A stretch of DNA of 64,000 bases from Amblyomma americanum (Eukaryota; Arthropoda; Arachnida; Ixodida; Ixodidae): the NCBI RefSeq assembly GCF_052857255.1, contig NW_027526504.1:682001-746000 (forward strand), read 5' to 3'. A program made the translations under genes and the position numbers. A model generated the notes under the pieces. The model saw nothing but the letters and a program-made list of their open reading frames with translations. It was not told where the DNA came from and searched no databases. The number at the start of each line of letters is the position of its first letter. Within the stretch, counting starts at the first letter, position 1. Shown here piece by piece: positions 27,203-40,203 of this stretch.

Positions 27203-28482
27203 TATAGCACGCAATTAACACGCTCGCTAGGGCCACGCCCCGGCAGATTACGCCAGGTGTACCCGCCTGCTCGAGACATCACTTTAAAGTGTTTATTTCA
27301 AGTATAGCACGCGATTAACACGCTCGCTAGGGCCACGCACCGGCAGATTACGCCAGGTGTACCCGCCTGCTCGAGACATCACTTTAAAGTGTTTATTTCA
27401 AGTATAGCACGCGATTAACACGCTCGCTAGGGCCACGCCCCGGCAGATTACGCCAGGTGTACCCGCCTGCTCGAGACATCACTTTAAAGTGTTTATTTCA
27501 AGTATAGCACGCGATTAACACGCTCGCTAGGGCCACGCACCGGCAGATTACGCCAGGTGTACCCGCCTGCTTGAGACATCACTTTAAAGTGTTTATTTCA
27601 AGTATAGTACGCGATTAACGCGCTCGCTAGGGCCACGCACCGGCAGATTACGCCAGGTGTACCCGCCTGCTCGAGACATCACTTTAAAGTGTTTATTTCA
27701 AGTATAGCACGCGATTAACGCGCTCGCTAGGGCCACGCACCGGCAGATTACGCCAGGTGTACCCGCCTGCTCGAGACATCACTTTAAAGTGTTTATTTCA
27801 AGTATAGCACGCGATTAACACGCTCGCTAGGGCCACGCCCCGGCAGATTACGCCAGGTGTACCCGCCTGCTCGAGACATCACTTTAAAGTGTTTATTTCA
27901 AGTATAGCACGCGATTAACACGCTCGCTAGGGCCACGCACCGGCAGATTACGCCAGGTGTACCCGCCTGCTCGAGACATCACTTTAAAGTGTTTATTTCA
28001 AGTATAGCACGCGACTAACACGCTCGCTAGGGCCACGCACCGGCAGATTACGCCAGGTGTACCCGCCTGCTCGAGACATCACTTTAAAGTGTTTATTTCA
28101 AGCATAGCACGCGATTAACACGCTCGCTAGGGCCACGCACCGGCAGATTACGCCAGGTATACCCGCCTGCTCGAGACATCACTTTAAAGTGTTTATTTCA
28201 AGTATAGCACGCGATTAACACGCTCGCTAGGGCCACGCACCGGCAGATTACGCCAGGTGTACCCGCCTGCTCGAGACATCACTTTAAAGTGTTTATTTCA
28301 AGTATAGCACGCGATTAACAAGCTCGTTAGGGCCACGCCCCGGCAGATTACGCCAGGTGTACCCGCCTGCTCGAGACATCACTTTAAAATGTTTATTTCA
28401 AGTATAGCACGCGATTAACACGCTCGCTAGGGCCACGCACCGGCAGATTACGCCAGGTGTACCCGCCTGCTCGAGACATCAC
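27203..28482 (+). repeat. Homogenised block (part C) in copy 2
   Basis: It corresponds to 13901-15180, with shared private variants: GCTTGAG at 27570, GACTAAC near 28013, GCTCGTTAGG near 28323 and AAAATG near 28386. It also has a few changes not in copy 1, such as AGTATAGTAC near 27605 and AGGTATACC near 28156. The homogenisation therefore came before the split of copies 1 and 2. Confidence 0.82.
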
Positions 28483-29801
28483 TTTAACGTGTTTATTTCA
28501 AATATAGCACGCGATTAACACGCTCGCTAGGGCCACGCCCCGGCAGATTACTCCAGGTGTACCCGCCTGCTCGAGACATCACTTTAACGTGTTTATTTCA
28601 AGTATAGCACGCGATTAACACGCTCGCTAGGGCCACGCCCCGGCAGATTACTCCAGGTGTACCCGCCTACGCGAGACATCACTTTAACGTGTTTATTTCA
28701 AGTATAGCACGCGATTAACACACTCGCTAGGGCCACGCCCCGGCAGATTACTCCAGGTGTACCCGCCTGCTCAAGACATCACTTTAAAGTGTTTATTTCA
28801 AGTATAGCACGCGATTAACACGCTCGCTAGGGCCACGCCCCGGCAGATTACGCCAGGTGAACCCGCCTGCTCGAGACATCACTTTAAAGTGTTTATTTCA
28901 AGTATAGCACGCGATTAACACGCTCGCTAGGGCCACGCACCGGCAGATTACGCCAGGTGTACCCGCCTGCTCGAGGCATCACTTTAAAGTGTTTATTTGA
29001 AGCATAGCACGCGATTAACACGCTGGCTAGGGCCGCGCCCCGGCAGATTACGCCAGGTGTACCCGCTTGCGCGAGACATCACTTTAACGTGTTTATTTTA
29101 AGTATAGCACGCGATTAACGCGCTCGCTAGGGCCACGCACCAGCATATTACGCCAGGTGTACCCGCCTGCTCGAGACATCACTTTAAAGTGTTTGTTTCA
29201 AGTATAGCACGCGATTAACACGCTCGCTAGGGCCACGCACCGGCACATTACGTCAGGTGTACCCGCCTGCTCGAGACATCACTTTAGAGTGTTTATTTCA
29301 AGTATAGCACGCGATTAACACGCTCGCTAGGGCCACGCACCGGCAGATTACGCCAGGTGTACCCGCCTGCGCGAGACATCACTTTAACGTGTTTATTTCA
29401 AGTACAGCACGCGATTCGCACACTCGCTAGGGCCACGCCCCGGCAGATTACTCCAGGTGTACCCGCCTGCTCGAGACATCACTTTAAAGTGTTTATTTCA
29501 AGTACAGCACGCGATTCGCACACTCGCTAGGGCCACGCACCGGCAGATTACGCCAGGTGTGCCCGCCAGCTCGAGACATCACTTTAAAGTGTTTATTTCA
29601 AGTATAGCACGAGATTAACACGCTGGCTAGGGCCGCGCCCCGGCAGATTACGCCAGGTGTACCCGCCTGCGCGAGACATCAATTTAACGTGTTTATTTCA
29701 AGTATAGCACGCGATTAACGCGCTCGCTAGGGCCACGCACCAGCATATTACGCCAGGTGTACCCGCCTGCTCGAGACATCAGTTTAACGTGTTTATTTCA
29801 A

Positions 29802-29900
29802 GTATAGCACGCGATTAACACGCTCGCTAGGGCCACGCACCGGCAGTTACGCCAGGTGTACCCGCCTGCTCGAGACATCACTTTAACGTGTTTATTTCAA
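29802..29900 (+). repeat. 99-bp monomer, shared deletion marker (copy 3)
   Basis: GCAGTTACG begins at 29843, 13302 bp after the copy 2 marker, with the same flanking monomers. The two bases that this offset exceeds 13300 come from the two inherited one-base insertions near 22799 and 24300 and the one near 20158, set against the deletion near 16545. Confidence 0.92.
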
Positions 29901-30201
29901 GTATAGCACGCGATTAACACGCTCGCTAGGGCCACGCCCCGGCAGATTACTCCAGGTGTACCCGCCTGCTCGAGACATCACTTTAACGTGTTTATTTCAA
30001 GTATAGCACGCGATTAACACGCTCGTTAGGGCCACGCCCCGGCAGATTACTCCAGGTGTACCCGCCTGCGCGAGACATCACTTTAACGTGTTTATTTCAA
30101 GTATAGCACGCGATTAACACGCTCGCTAGGGCCATGCACCAGCAGATTACGCCAGGTGTACCCGCCTTCTCGAGACATTACTTTAAAGTGTTTATTTCAA
30201 G

Positions 30202-32301
30202 TATAGCACGCGATTAACACGCTCGCTAGGGCCACGCACCGGCAGATTACGCCAGGTGTACACGCCTGCGCGAGACATCACTTTAACGTGTTTATTTCAA
30301 GTAGATCACGCGATTAACACGCTCGCTAGGGCCACGCCCCGGCAGATTACTCCAGGTGTACCCGCCTGCTCGAGACATCACTTTAAAGTGTTTATTTCAA
30401 GTATAGCACGCGATTAACACGCTCGCTAGGGCCACGCCCCGGCAGATTACGCCAGGTGAACCCGCCTTCTCGAGACATTACTTTAAAGTGTTTATTTCAA
30501 GTATAGCACGCGATTAACACGCTCGCTAGGGCCACGCACCGGCAGATTACGCCAGGTGTACACGCCTGCGCGAGACATCACTTTAAAGTGTTTATTTCAA
30601 GTATAGCACGCGATTAACACGCTCGCTAGGGCCACGCCCCGGCAGATTACTCCAGGTGTACCCGCCTGCTCGAGACATCACTTTAAAGTGTTTATTTCAA
30701 GTATAGCACGCGATTAACACGCTCGCTAGGTCCACGCCCCGGCAGATTACGCCAGGTGTACCCGCCTTCTCGAGACATTACTTTAAAGTGTTTATTTCAA
30801 GTATAGCACGCGATTAACACGCTCGCTAGGGCCACGCACCGGCAGATTACGCCAGGTGTACACGCCTGCGCGAGACATCACTTTAAAGTGTTTATTTCAA
30901 GTATAGCACGCGATTAACACGCTCGCTAGGGCCACGCCCCGGCAGATTACTCCAGGTGTACCCGCCTGCTCGAGACATCACTTTAAAGTGTTTATTTCAA
31001 GTATAGCACGCGATTAACACGCTCGCTAGGGCCACGCCCCGGCAGATTACGCCAGGTGTACCCGCCTTCTCGAGACATTACTTTAAAGTGTTTATTTCAA
31101 GTATAGCACGCGATTAAGACGCTCGCTAGGGCCACGCACCGGCAGATTACGCCAGGTGTACACGCCTGCGCGAGACATCACTTTAACGTGTTTATTTCAA
31201 GTAGATCACGCGATTAACACGCTCGCTAGGGCCACGCCCCGGCAGATTACTCCAGGTGTACCCGCCTGCTCGAGACATCACTTTAAAGTGTTTATTTCAA
31301 GTATAGCACGCGATTAACACGCTCGCTAGGGCCACGCCCCGGCAGATTACGCCAGGTGAACCCGCCTTCTCGAGACATTACTTTAAAGTGTTTATTTCAA
31401 GTATAGCACGCGATTAACACGCTCGCTAGGGCCACGCACCGGCAGATTACGCCAGGTGTACACGCCTGCGCGAGACATCACTTTAAAGTGTTTATTTCAA
31501 GTATAGCACGCGATTAACACGCTCGCTAGGGCCACGCCCCGGCAGATTACTCCAGGTGTACCCGCCTGCTCGAGACATCACTTTAAAGTGTTTATTTCAA
31601 GTATAGCACGCGATTAACACGCTCGCTAGGGCCACGCCCCGGCAGATTACGCCAGGTGTACCCGCCTTCTCGAGACATTACTTTAAAGTGTTTATTTCAA
31701 GTGTAGCACGCGATTAACACGCTCGCTAGGGCCACGCACCGGCAGATTACGCCAGGTGTACACGCCTGCGCGAGACATCACTTTAAAGTGTTTATTTCAA
31801 GTATAGCACGCGATTAACACGCTCGCTAGGGCCACGCCCCGGCAGATTACTCCAGGTGTACCCGCCTGCTCGAGACATCACTTTAAAGTGTTTATTTCAA
31901 GTATAGCACGCGATTAACACGCTCTCTAGGGCCACGCCCCGGCAGATTACGCCAGGTGTACCCGCCTTCTCGAGACATTACTTTAAAGTGTTTATTTCAA
32001 GTATAGCACGCGATTAACACGCTCGCTAGGGCCACGCACCGGCAGATTACGCCAGGTGTACACGCCTGCGCGAGACATCACTTTAACGTGTTTATTTCAA
32101 GTAGATCACGCGATTAACACGCTCGCTAGGGCCACGCCCCGGCAGATTACTCCAGGTGTACCCGCCTGCTCGAGACATCACTTTAAAGTGTTTATTTCAA
32201 GTATAGCACGCGATTAACACGCTCGCTAGGGCCACGCCCCGGCAGATTACGCCAGGTGAACCCGCCTGCTCGAGACATCACTTTAAAGTGTTTATTTCAA
32301 G
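30202..32301 (+). repeat. 300-bp trimer subarray in copy 3 (seven periods)
   Basis: The a-type monomer starts at 30202, 30502, 30802, 31102, 31402, 31702 and 32002, each exactly 300 bp apart. The b and c types sit between them. This is the longest trimer run in the window. The number of periods differs between superrepeats, which shows local expansion or contraction in steps of three monomers. Confidence 0.9.
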
Positions 32302-32501
32302 TATAACACGCGATTAACACGCTCGCTAGGGCCACGCACCGGCAGATTACGTCAGGTGTACCCGCCTGCTCGAGACATCACTTTAAAGTGTTTATTTCAA
32401 GTATAGCACGCGATTAACACGCTCGCTAGGGCCACGCACCGGCAGATTACGCCAGGTGTACCCGCCTGCGCGAGACATCACTTTAACGTGTTTATTTCAA
32501 G

Positions 32502-35500
32502 TACAGCACGCGATTAACACGCTGGCTAGGGCCACGCACCAGCATATTACGCCAGGTGTACCCGCCTGCGCGAGACATCACTTTAAAGTGTTTATTTCAA
32601 GTATAGCACGCGATTAACACGCTCGCTAGGGCCACGCCCCGGCAGATTACTCCAGGTGTACCCGCCTGCTCGAGACATCACTTTAAAGTGTTTATTTCTA
32701 GTATAGCACGCGATTAACACGCTCGCTAGGGCCACGCCCCGGCAGATTACGCCAGGTGAACCCGCCTGCTCGAGACATCACTTTAAAGTGTTTATTTCAA
32801 GTATAACACGCGATTAACACGCTCGCTAGGGCCACGCACCGGCAGATTACGCCAGGTGTACCCGCCTGCTCGAGACATCACTTTAAAGTGTTTATTTCAA
32901 GTATAGCACGAGATTAACACGCTGGCTAGGGCCGCGCCCCGGCAGATTACTCCAGGTGTACCCGCCTGCTCGAGACATCACTTTAAAGTGTTTATTTCTA
33001 GTATAGCACGCGATTAACACGCTCGCTAGGGCCACGCCCCGGCAGATTACGCCAGGTGAACCCGCCTGCTCGAGACATCACTTTAAAGTGTTTATTTCAA
33101 GTATAACACGCGATTAACACGCTCGCTAGGGCCACGCACCGGCAGATTACGCCAGGTGTACCCGCCTGCTCGAGACATCACTTTAAAGTGTTTATTTCAA
33201 GTATAGCACGAGATTAACACGCTGGCTAGGGCCGCGCCCCGGCAGATTACTGCAGGTGTACCCGCCTGCTCGAGACATCACTTTAAAGTGTTTATTTCTA
33301 GTATAGCACGCGATTAACACACTCGCTAGGGCCACGCACCAGCATATTACGCCAGGTGTACCCGCCTTCTCGAGACATTACTTTAAAGTGTTTATTTCAA
33401 GTATAGCACGCGATTAACACGCTCGCTAGGGCCACGCCCCGGCAGATTACTCCAGGTGTACCCGCCTGCTCGAGACATCACTTTAAAGTGTTTATTTCTA
33501 GTATAGCACGCGATTAACACGCTCGCTAGGGCCGCGCCCCGGCAGATTACTCCAGGTGTACCCGCCTGCTCGAGACATCACTTTAACGTGTTTATTTCAA
33601 GTATAGCACGCGATTAACACGCTCGCTAGGGCCACGCACCGGCAGATTACGCCAGGTGTACACGCCTGCGCGAGACATCACTTTAACGTGTTTATTTCAA
33701 GTAGATCACGCGATTAACACACTCGCTAGGGCCACGCCCCGGCAGATTACTCCAGGTGTACCCGCCTGCTCGAGACATCACTTTAAAGTGTTTATTTCAA
33801 GTATAGCACGCGATTAACACGCTCGCTAGGGCCACGCCCCGGCAGATTACGCCAGGTGAACCCGCCTGCTCGAGACATCACTTTAAAGTGTTTATTTCTA
33901 GTATAGCACGCGATTAACACGCTCGCTAGGGCCACGCACCAGCATATTACGCCAGGCCCGCCTTCTCGAGACATTACTTTAAAGTGTTTATTTCAAGTAT
34001 AGCACGCGATTAACACGCTCGCTAGGGCCACGCCCCGGCAGATTACTCCAGGTGTACCCGCCTGCTCGAGACATCACTTTAAAGTGTTTATTTCTAGTAT
34101 AGCACGCGATTAACACGCTCGCTAGGGCCATGCACCAGCAGATTACGCCAGGTGTACCCGCCTTCTCGAGACATTACTTTAAAGTGTTTATTTCAAGTAT
34201 AGCACGCGATTAACACGCTCGCTAGGGCCACGCACCGGCAGATTACGCCAGGTGTACACGCCTGCGCGAGACATCACTTTAACGTGTTTATTTCAAGTAG
34301 ATCACGCGATTAACACACTCGCTAGGGCCACGCCCCGGCAGATTACTCCAGGTGTACCCGCCTGCTCGAGACATCACTTTAAAGTGTTTATTTCAAGTAT
34401 AGCACGCGATTAACACGCTCGCTAGGGCCACGCACCGGCAGATTACGCCAGGTGTACCCGCCTGCGCGAGACATCACTTTAACGTGTTTATTTCAAGTAC
34501 AAGCACGCGATTAACACGCTGGCTAGGGCCACGCACCAGCATATTACGCCAGGTGTACCCGCCTGCGCGAGACATCACTTTAAAGTGTTTATTTCAAGTA
34601 TAGCACGCGATTAACACGCTCGCTAGGGCCACGCCCCGGCAGATTACTCCAGGTGTACCCGCCTGCTCGAGACATCACTTTAAAGTGTTCATTTCTAGTA
34701 TAGCACGCGATTAACACGCTCGCTAGGGCCACGCCCCGGCAGATTACGCCAGGTGAACCCGCCTGCTCGAGACATCACTTTAAAGTGTTTATTTCAAGTA
34801 TAACACGCGATTAACACGCTCGCTAGGGCCACGCACCGGCAGATTACGCCAGGTGTACCCGCCTGCTCGAGACATCACTTTAAAGTGTTTATTTCAAGTA
34901 TAGCACGAGATTAACACGCTGGCTAGGGCCGCGCCCCGGCAGATTACTCCAGGTGTACCCGCCTGCTCGAGACATCACTTTAAAGTGTTTATTTCTAGTA
35001 TAGCACGCGATTAACACGCTCGCTAGGGCCACGCCCCGGCAGATTACGCCAGGTGAACCCGCCTGCTCGAGACATCACTTTAAAGTGTTTATTTCAAGTA
35101 TAACACGCGATTAACACGCTCGCTAGGGCCACGCACCGGCAGATTACGCCAGGTGTACCCGCCTGCTCGAGACATCACTTTAAAGTGTTTATTTCAAGTA
35201 TAGCACGAGGATTAACACGCTGGCTAGGGCCGCGCCCCGGCAGATTACTCCAGGTGTACCCGCCTGCTCGAGACATCACTTTAAAGTGTTTATTTCTAGT
35301 ATAGCACGCGATTAACACGCTCGCTAGGGCCACGCACCAGCATATTACGCCAGGTGTACCCGCCTTCTCGAGACATTACTTTGAAGTGTTTATTTCAAGT
35401 ATAGCACGCGATTAACACGCTCGCTAGGGCCACGCCCCGGCAGATTACTCCAGGTGTACCGCGCCTGCTCGAGACATCACTTTAAAGTGTTTATTTCTAG

Positions 35501-36501
35501 TATAGCACGCGATTAACACGCTCGCTAGGGCCGCGCCCCGGCAGATTACTCCAGGTGTACCCGCCTGCTCGAGACATCACTTTAACGTGTTTATTTCAAG
35601 TATAGCACGCGATTAACACGCTCGCTAGGGCCACGCACCGGCAGATAACGCCAGGTGTACACGCCTGCGCGAGACATCACTTTAACGTGTTTATTTCAAG
35701 TAGATCACGCGATTAACACACTCGCTAGGGCCACGCCCCGGCAGATTACTCCAGGTGTACCCGCCTGCTCGAGACATTCACTTTAAAGTGTTTATTTCAA
35801 GTATAGCACGCGATTAACACGCTCGCTAGGGCCACGCCCCGGCAGATTACGCCAGGTGAACCCGCCTGCTCGAGACATCACTTTAAAGTGTTTATTTCTA
35901 GTATAGCACGCGATTAACACGCTCGCTAGGGCCATGCACCAGCAGATTACGCCAGGTGTACCCGCCTTCTCGAGACATTACTTTAAAGTGTTTATTTCAA
36001 GTATAGCACGCGATTAACACGCTCGCTAGGGCCACGCACCGGCAGATTACGCCAGGTGTACACGCCTGCGCGAGACATCACTTTAACGTGTTTATTTCAA
36101 GTAGATCACGCGATTAACACACTCGCTAGGGCCACGCCCCGGCAGATTACTCCAGGTGTACCCGCCTGCTCGAGACATCACTTTAAAGTGTTTATTTCAA
36201 GTATAGCACGCGATTAACACGCTCGCTAGGGCCACGCCCCGGCAGATTACGCCAGGTGAACCCGCCTGCTCGAGACATCACTTTAAAGTGTTTATTTCAA
36301 GTATAACACGCGATTAACACGCTCGCTAGGGCCACGCACCGGCAGATTACGTCAGGTGTACCCGCCTGCTCGAGACATCACTTTAAAGTGTTTATTTCAA
36401 GTATAGCACGCGATTAACACGCTCGCTAGGGCCACGCACCGGCAGATTACGCCAGGTGTACACGCCTGCGCGAGACATCACTTTAACGTGTTTATTTCAA
36501 G
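32502..36501 (+). repeat. Tandem duplication of the ~2-kb block in copy 3
   Basis: The TACAGCACGC/CTGGCT/CACCAGCATATT monomer starts at 32502, 34498 and 36502, so two ~2-kb units (1996 and 2004 bp) lie in tandem before the partial one. Both would be 2000 bp but for indels found only here: a 4-bp loss near 33956 and one-base gains near 35209, 35460 and 35776. Copy 1 and copy 4 have one full unit each. Confidence 0.8.
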
Positions 36502-38202
36502 TACAGCACGCGATTAACACGCTGGCTAGGGCCACGCACCAGCATATTACGCCAGGTGTACCCGCCTGCGCGAGACATCACTTTAAAGTGTTTATTTCAA
36601 GTATAGCACGCGATTAACACGCTCGCTAGGGCCACGCCCCGGCAGATTACTCCAGGTGTACCCGCCTGCTCGAGACATCACTTTAAAGTGTTTATTTCTA
36701 GTATAGCACGCGATTAACACGCTCGCTAGGGCCACGCCCCGGCAGATTACGCCAGGTGAACCCGCCTGCTCGAGACATCACTTTAAAGTGTTTATTTCAA
36801 GTATAACACGCGATTAACACGCTCGCTAGGGCCACGCACTGGCAGATTACGCCAGGTGTACCCGCCTGCTCGAGACATCACTTTAAAGTGTTTATTTCAA
36901 GTATAGCACGAGATTAACACGCTGGCTAGGGCCGCGCCCCGGCAGATTACTCCAGGTGTACCCGCCTGCTCGAGACATCACTTTAAAGTGTTTATTTCTA
37001 GTATAGCACGCGATTAACACGCTCGCTAGGGCCACGCCCCGGCAGATTACGCCAGGTGAACCCGCCTGCTCGAGACATCACTTTAAAGTGTTTATTTCAA
37101 GTATAACACGCGATTAACACGCTCGCTAGGGCCACGCACCGGCAGATTACGCCAGGTGTACCCGCCTGCTCGAGACATCACTTCAAAGTGTTTATTTCAA
37201 GTATGGCACGAGATTAACACGCTGGCTAGGGCCGCGCCCCGGCAGATTACGCCAGGTGTACCCGCCTGCGCGAGACATCACTTTAACGTGTTTATTTCAA
37301 GTATAGCACGCGATTAACGCGCTCGCTAGGGCTACGCACCAGCATATTACGCCAGGTGTACCCGCCTGCTCGAGACATCAGTTTAACGTGTTTATTTCAA
37401 GTATAGCACGCGATTAACACGCTCGCTAGGGCCACGCACCGGCAGATTACGCCAGGTGTACCCGCCTGCTCGAGACATCACTTTAACGTGTTTATTTCAA
37501 GTATAGCACGCGATTAACACGCTCGCTAGGGCCACGCCCCGGCAGATTACTCCAGGTGTACCCGCCTGCTCGAGACATCACTTTAACGTGTTTATTTCAT
37601 GTATAGCACGCGATTAACACGCTCGCTAGGGCCACGCCCCGGCAGATTACTCCAGGTGTACCAGCCTGCGCGAGACATCACTTTAACGTGTTAATTTCAA
37701 GTATAGCACGCGATTAACACGCTCGCTAGGGCCATGCACCGGCAGATTACGCCAGGTGTACCCGCCTTCTCGAGACATCACTTTAAAGTGTTTATTTCAA
37801 GTATAGCACGCGATTAACACGCTCGCTAGGGCCACGCACCGGCAGATTACGCCAGGTGTACACGCCTGCGCGAGACATCACTTTAACGTGTTTAGTTCAA
37901 GTACAGCACGCGATTAACACACTCGCTAGGGCCACGCCTCGGCAGATTACTCCAGGTGTACCCGCCTGCTCGAGACATCACTTTAACGTGTTTATTTCAT
38001 GTATAGCACGCGATTAACACGCTCGTTAGGGCCACGCCCCGGCAGATTACTCCAGGTGTACCCGCCTGCGCGAGACATCACTTTAACGTGTTTATTTCAA
38101 GTATAGCACGCGATTAACACGCTCGCTAGGGCCATGCACCGGCAGATTACGCCAGGTGTACCCGCCTTCTCGAGACATCACTTTAAAGTGTTTATTTCAA
38201 GT

Positions 38203-40203
38203 ATAGCACGCGATTAACACGCTCGCTAGGGCCACGCACCGGCAGATTACGCCAGGTGTACACGCCTGCGCGAGACATCACTTTAACGTGTTTATTTCAA
38301 GTACAGCACGCGATTAACACACTCGCTAGGGCCACGCCTCGGCAGATTACTCCAGGTGTACCCGCCTGCTCGAGACATCACTTTAACGTGTTTATTTCAT
38401 GTATAGCACGCGATTAACACGCTCGTTAGGGCCACGCCCCGGCAGATTACTCCAGGTGTACCCGCCTGCGCGAGACATCACTTTAACGTGTTTATTTCAA
38501 GTATAGCACGCGATTAACACGCTCGCTAGGGCCACGCCCCGGCAGATTACGCCAGGTGAACCCGCCTGCTCGAGACATCACTTTAAAGTGTTTATTTCAA
38601 GTATAACACGCGATTAACACGCTCGCTAGGGCCACGCACCGGCAGATTACGTCAGGTGTACCCGCCTGCTCGAGACATCACTTTAAAGTGTTTATTTCAA
38701 GTATAGCACGCGATTAACACGCTCGCTAGGGCCACGCACCGGCAGATTACGCCAGGTGTACCCGCCTGCGCGAGACATCACTTTAACGTGTTTAATTCAA
38801 GTACAGCACGCGATTCGCACACTCGCTAGGGCCACGCCCCGGCAGATTACTCCAGGTGTACCCGCCTGCTCGAGACATCACTTTAAAGTGTTTATTTCAA
38901 GTATAGCACGCGATTAACACGCTCGCTAGGGCCACGCCCCGGCAGATTACGCCAGGTGAACCCGCCTGCTCCAGACATCACTTTAAAGTGTTTATTTCAA
39001 GTATAACACGCGATTAACACGCTCGCTAGGGCCACGCACCGGCAGATTACGCCAGGTGTACCCGCCTGCTCGAGACATCACTTTAAAGTGTTTATTTCAA
39101 GTATAGCACGAGATTAACACGCTGGCTAGGGCCGCGCCCCGGCAGATTACGCCAGGTGTTCCGCGCCTGCGCGAGACATCACTTTAACGTGTTTATTTCA
39201 AGTATAGCACGCGATTAACGCGCTCGCTAGGACCACGCACCAGCATATTACGCCAGGTGTACCCGCCTGCTCGAGACATCACTTTAAAGTGTTTATTTCA
39301 AGTATAGCACGCGATTAACACGCTCGCTAGGGCCACGCACCGGCAGATTACGCCAGGAGTACCCGCCTGCGCGAGACATCACTTTAACGTGTTTATTTCA
39401 AGTACAGCACGCGATTAACACGCTCGTTAGGGCCACGCCCCGGCAGATTACTCCAGGTGTACCCGCCTGCGCGAGACATCACTTTAACGTGTTTATTTCA
39501 AGTATAGCACGCGATTAACACGCTCGCTAGGGCCACGCCCCGGCAGATTACGCCAGGTGAACCCGCCTGCTCGAGACATCACTTTAAAGTGTTTATTTCA
39601 AGTATAACACGCGATTAACACGCTCGCTAGGGCCACGCACCGGCAGATTACGTCAGGTGTACCCGCCTGCTCGAGACATCACTTTAAAGTGTTTATTTCA
39701 AGTATAGCACGCGATTAACACGCTCGCTAGGGCCACGCACCGGCAGATTACGCCAGGTGTACCCGCCTGCGCGAGACATCACTTTAACGTGTTTAATTCA
39801 AGTACAGCACGCGATTCGCACACTCGCTAGGGCCACGCCCCGGCAGATTACTCCAGGTGTACCCGCCTGCTCGAGACATCACTTTAATGTGTTTATTTCA
39901 AGTATAGCACGCGATTAACACGCTCGCTAGGGCCACGCCCCGGCAGATTACGCCAGGTGAACCCGCCTGCTCCAGACATCACTTTAAAGTGTTTATTTCA
40001 AGTATAACACGCGATTAACACGCTCGCTAGGGCCACGCACCGGCAGATTACGCCAGGTGTACCCGCCTGCTCGAGACATCACTTTAAAGTGTTTATTTCA
40101 AGTATAGCACGAGATTAACACGCTGGCTAGGGCCGCGCCCCGGCAGATTACGCCAGGTGTTCCGCGCCTGCACGAGACATCACTTTAACGTGTTTATTTC
40201 AAG
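38203..40203 (+). repeat. 1001-bp tandem duplication at the A/B junction of copy 3
   Basis: The markers TTTAATTCAAG (near 38792 and 39793), GCTCCAGACATC (near 38968 and 39969), TGTTCCGCGCC (39157 and 40158) and AGGACC (near 39229 and 40231) all recur at offset 1001. The second unit begins within B-type monomers and drops back into A near 39400, so a chimeric monomer marks the joint. Outer limits are approximate. A few differences (AATGTG near 39887, CACGAG near 40171) arose after the duplication. Confidence 0.85.

Larger units (their letters stand above)
15801..29102 (+). repeat. Superrepeat copy 2 (about 133 monomers; short A part)
   Basis: This copy aligns with copy 1 at offset 15800 at its left end and at offset 13302 against copy 3 at its right end. 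Part A is much shorter than in copy 1: the 99-bp monomer and the TTCCGCGCC insertion are 3.6 kb apart here (16541 to 20151) against 7.2 kb in copy 1 (741 to 7951). Part B has lost about 400 bp between the GTTCGAGAC marker at 21967 and the first CCATGG at 23226. It has then gained a 1501-bp tandem duplication. Part C (about 27103-29102) matches 13801-15800 throughout. The changes are whole-monomer steps, as expected of unequal exchange. Confidence 0.87.

Noticed and set aside
33792..33974. 60-codon open frame on the - strand
   Set aside because: It depends on the isolated 4-bp deletion near 33956, which no sister copy shares, and lies wholly in satellite monomers.
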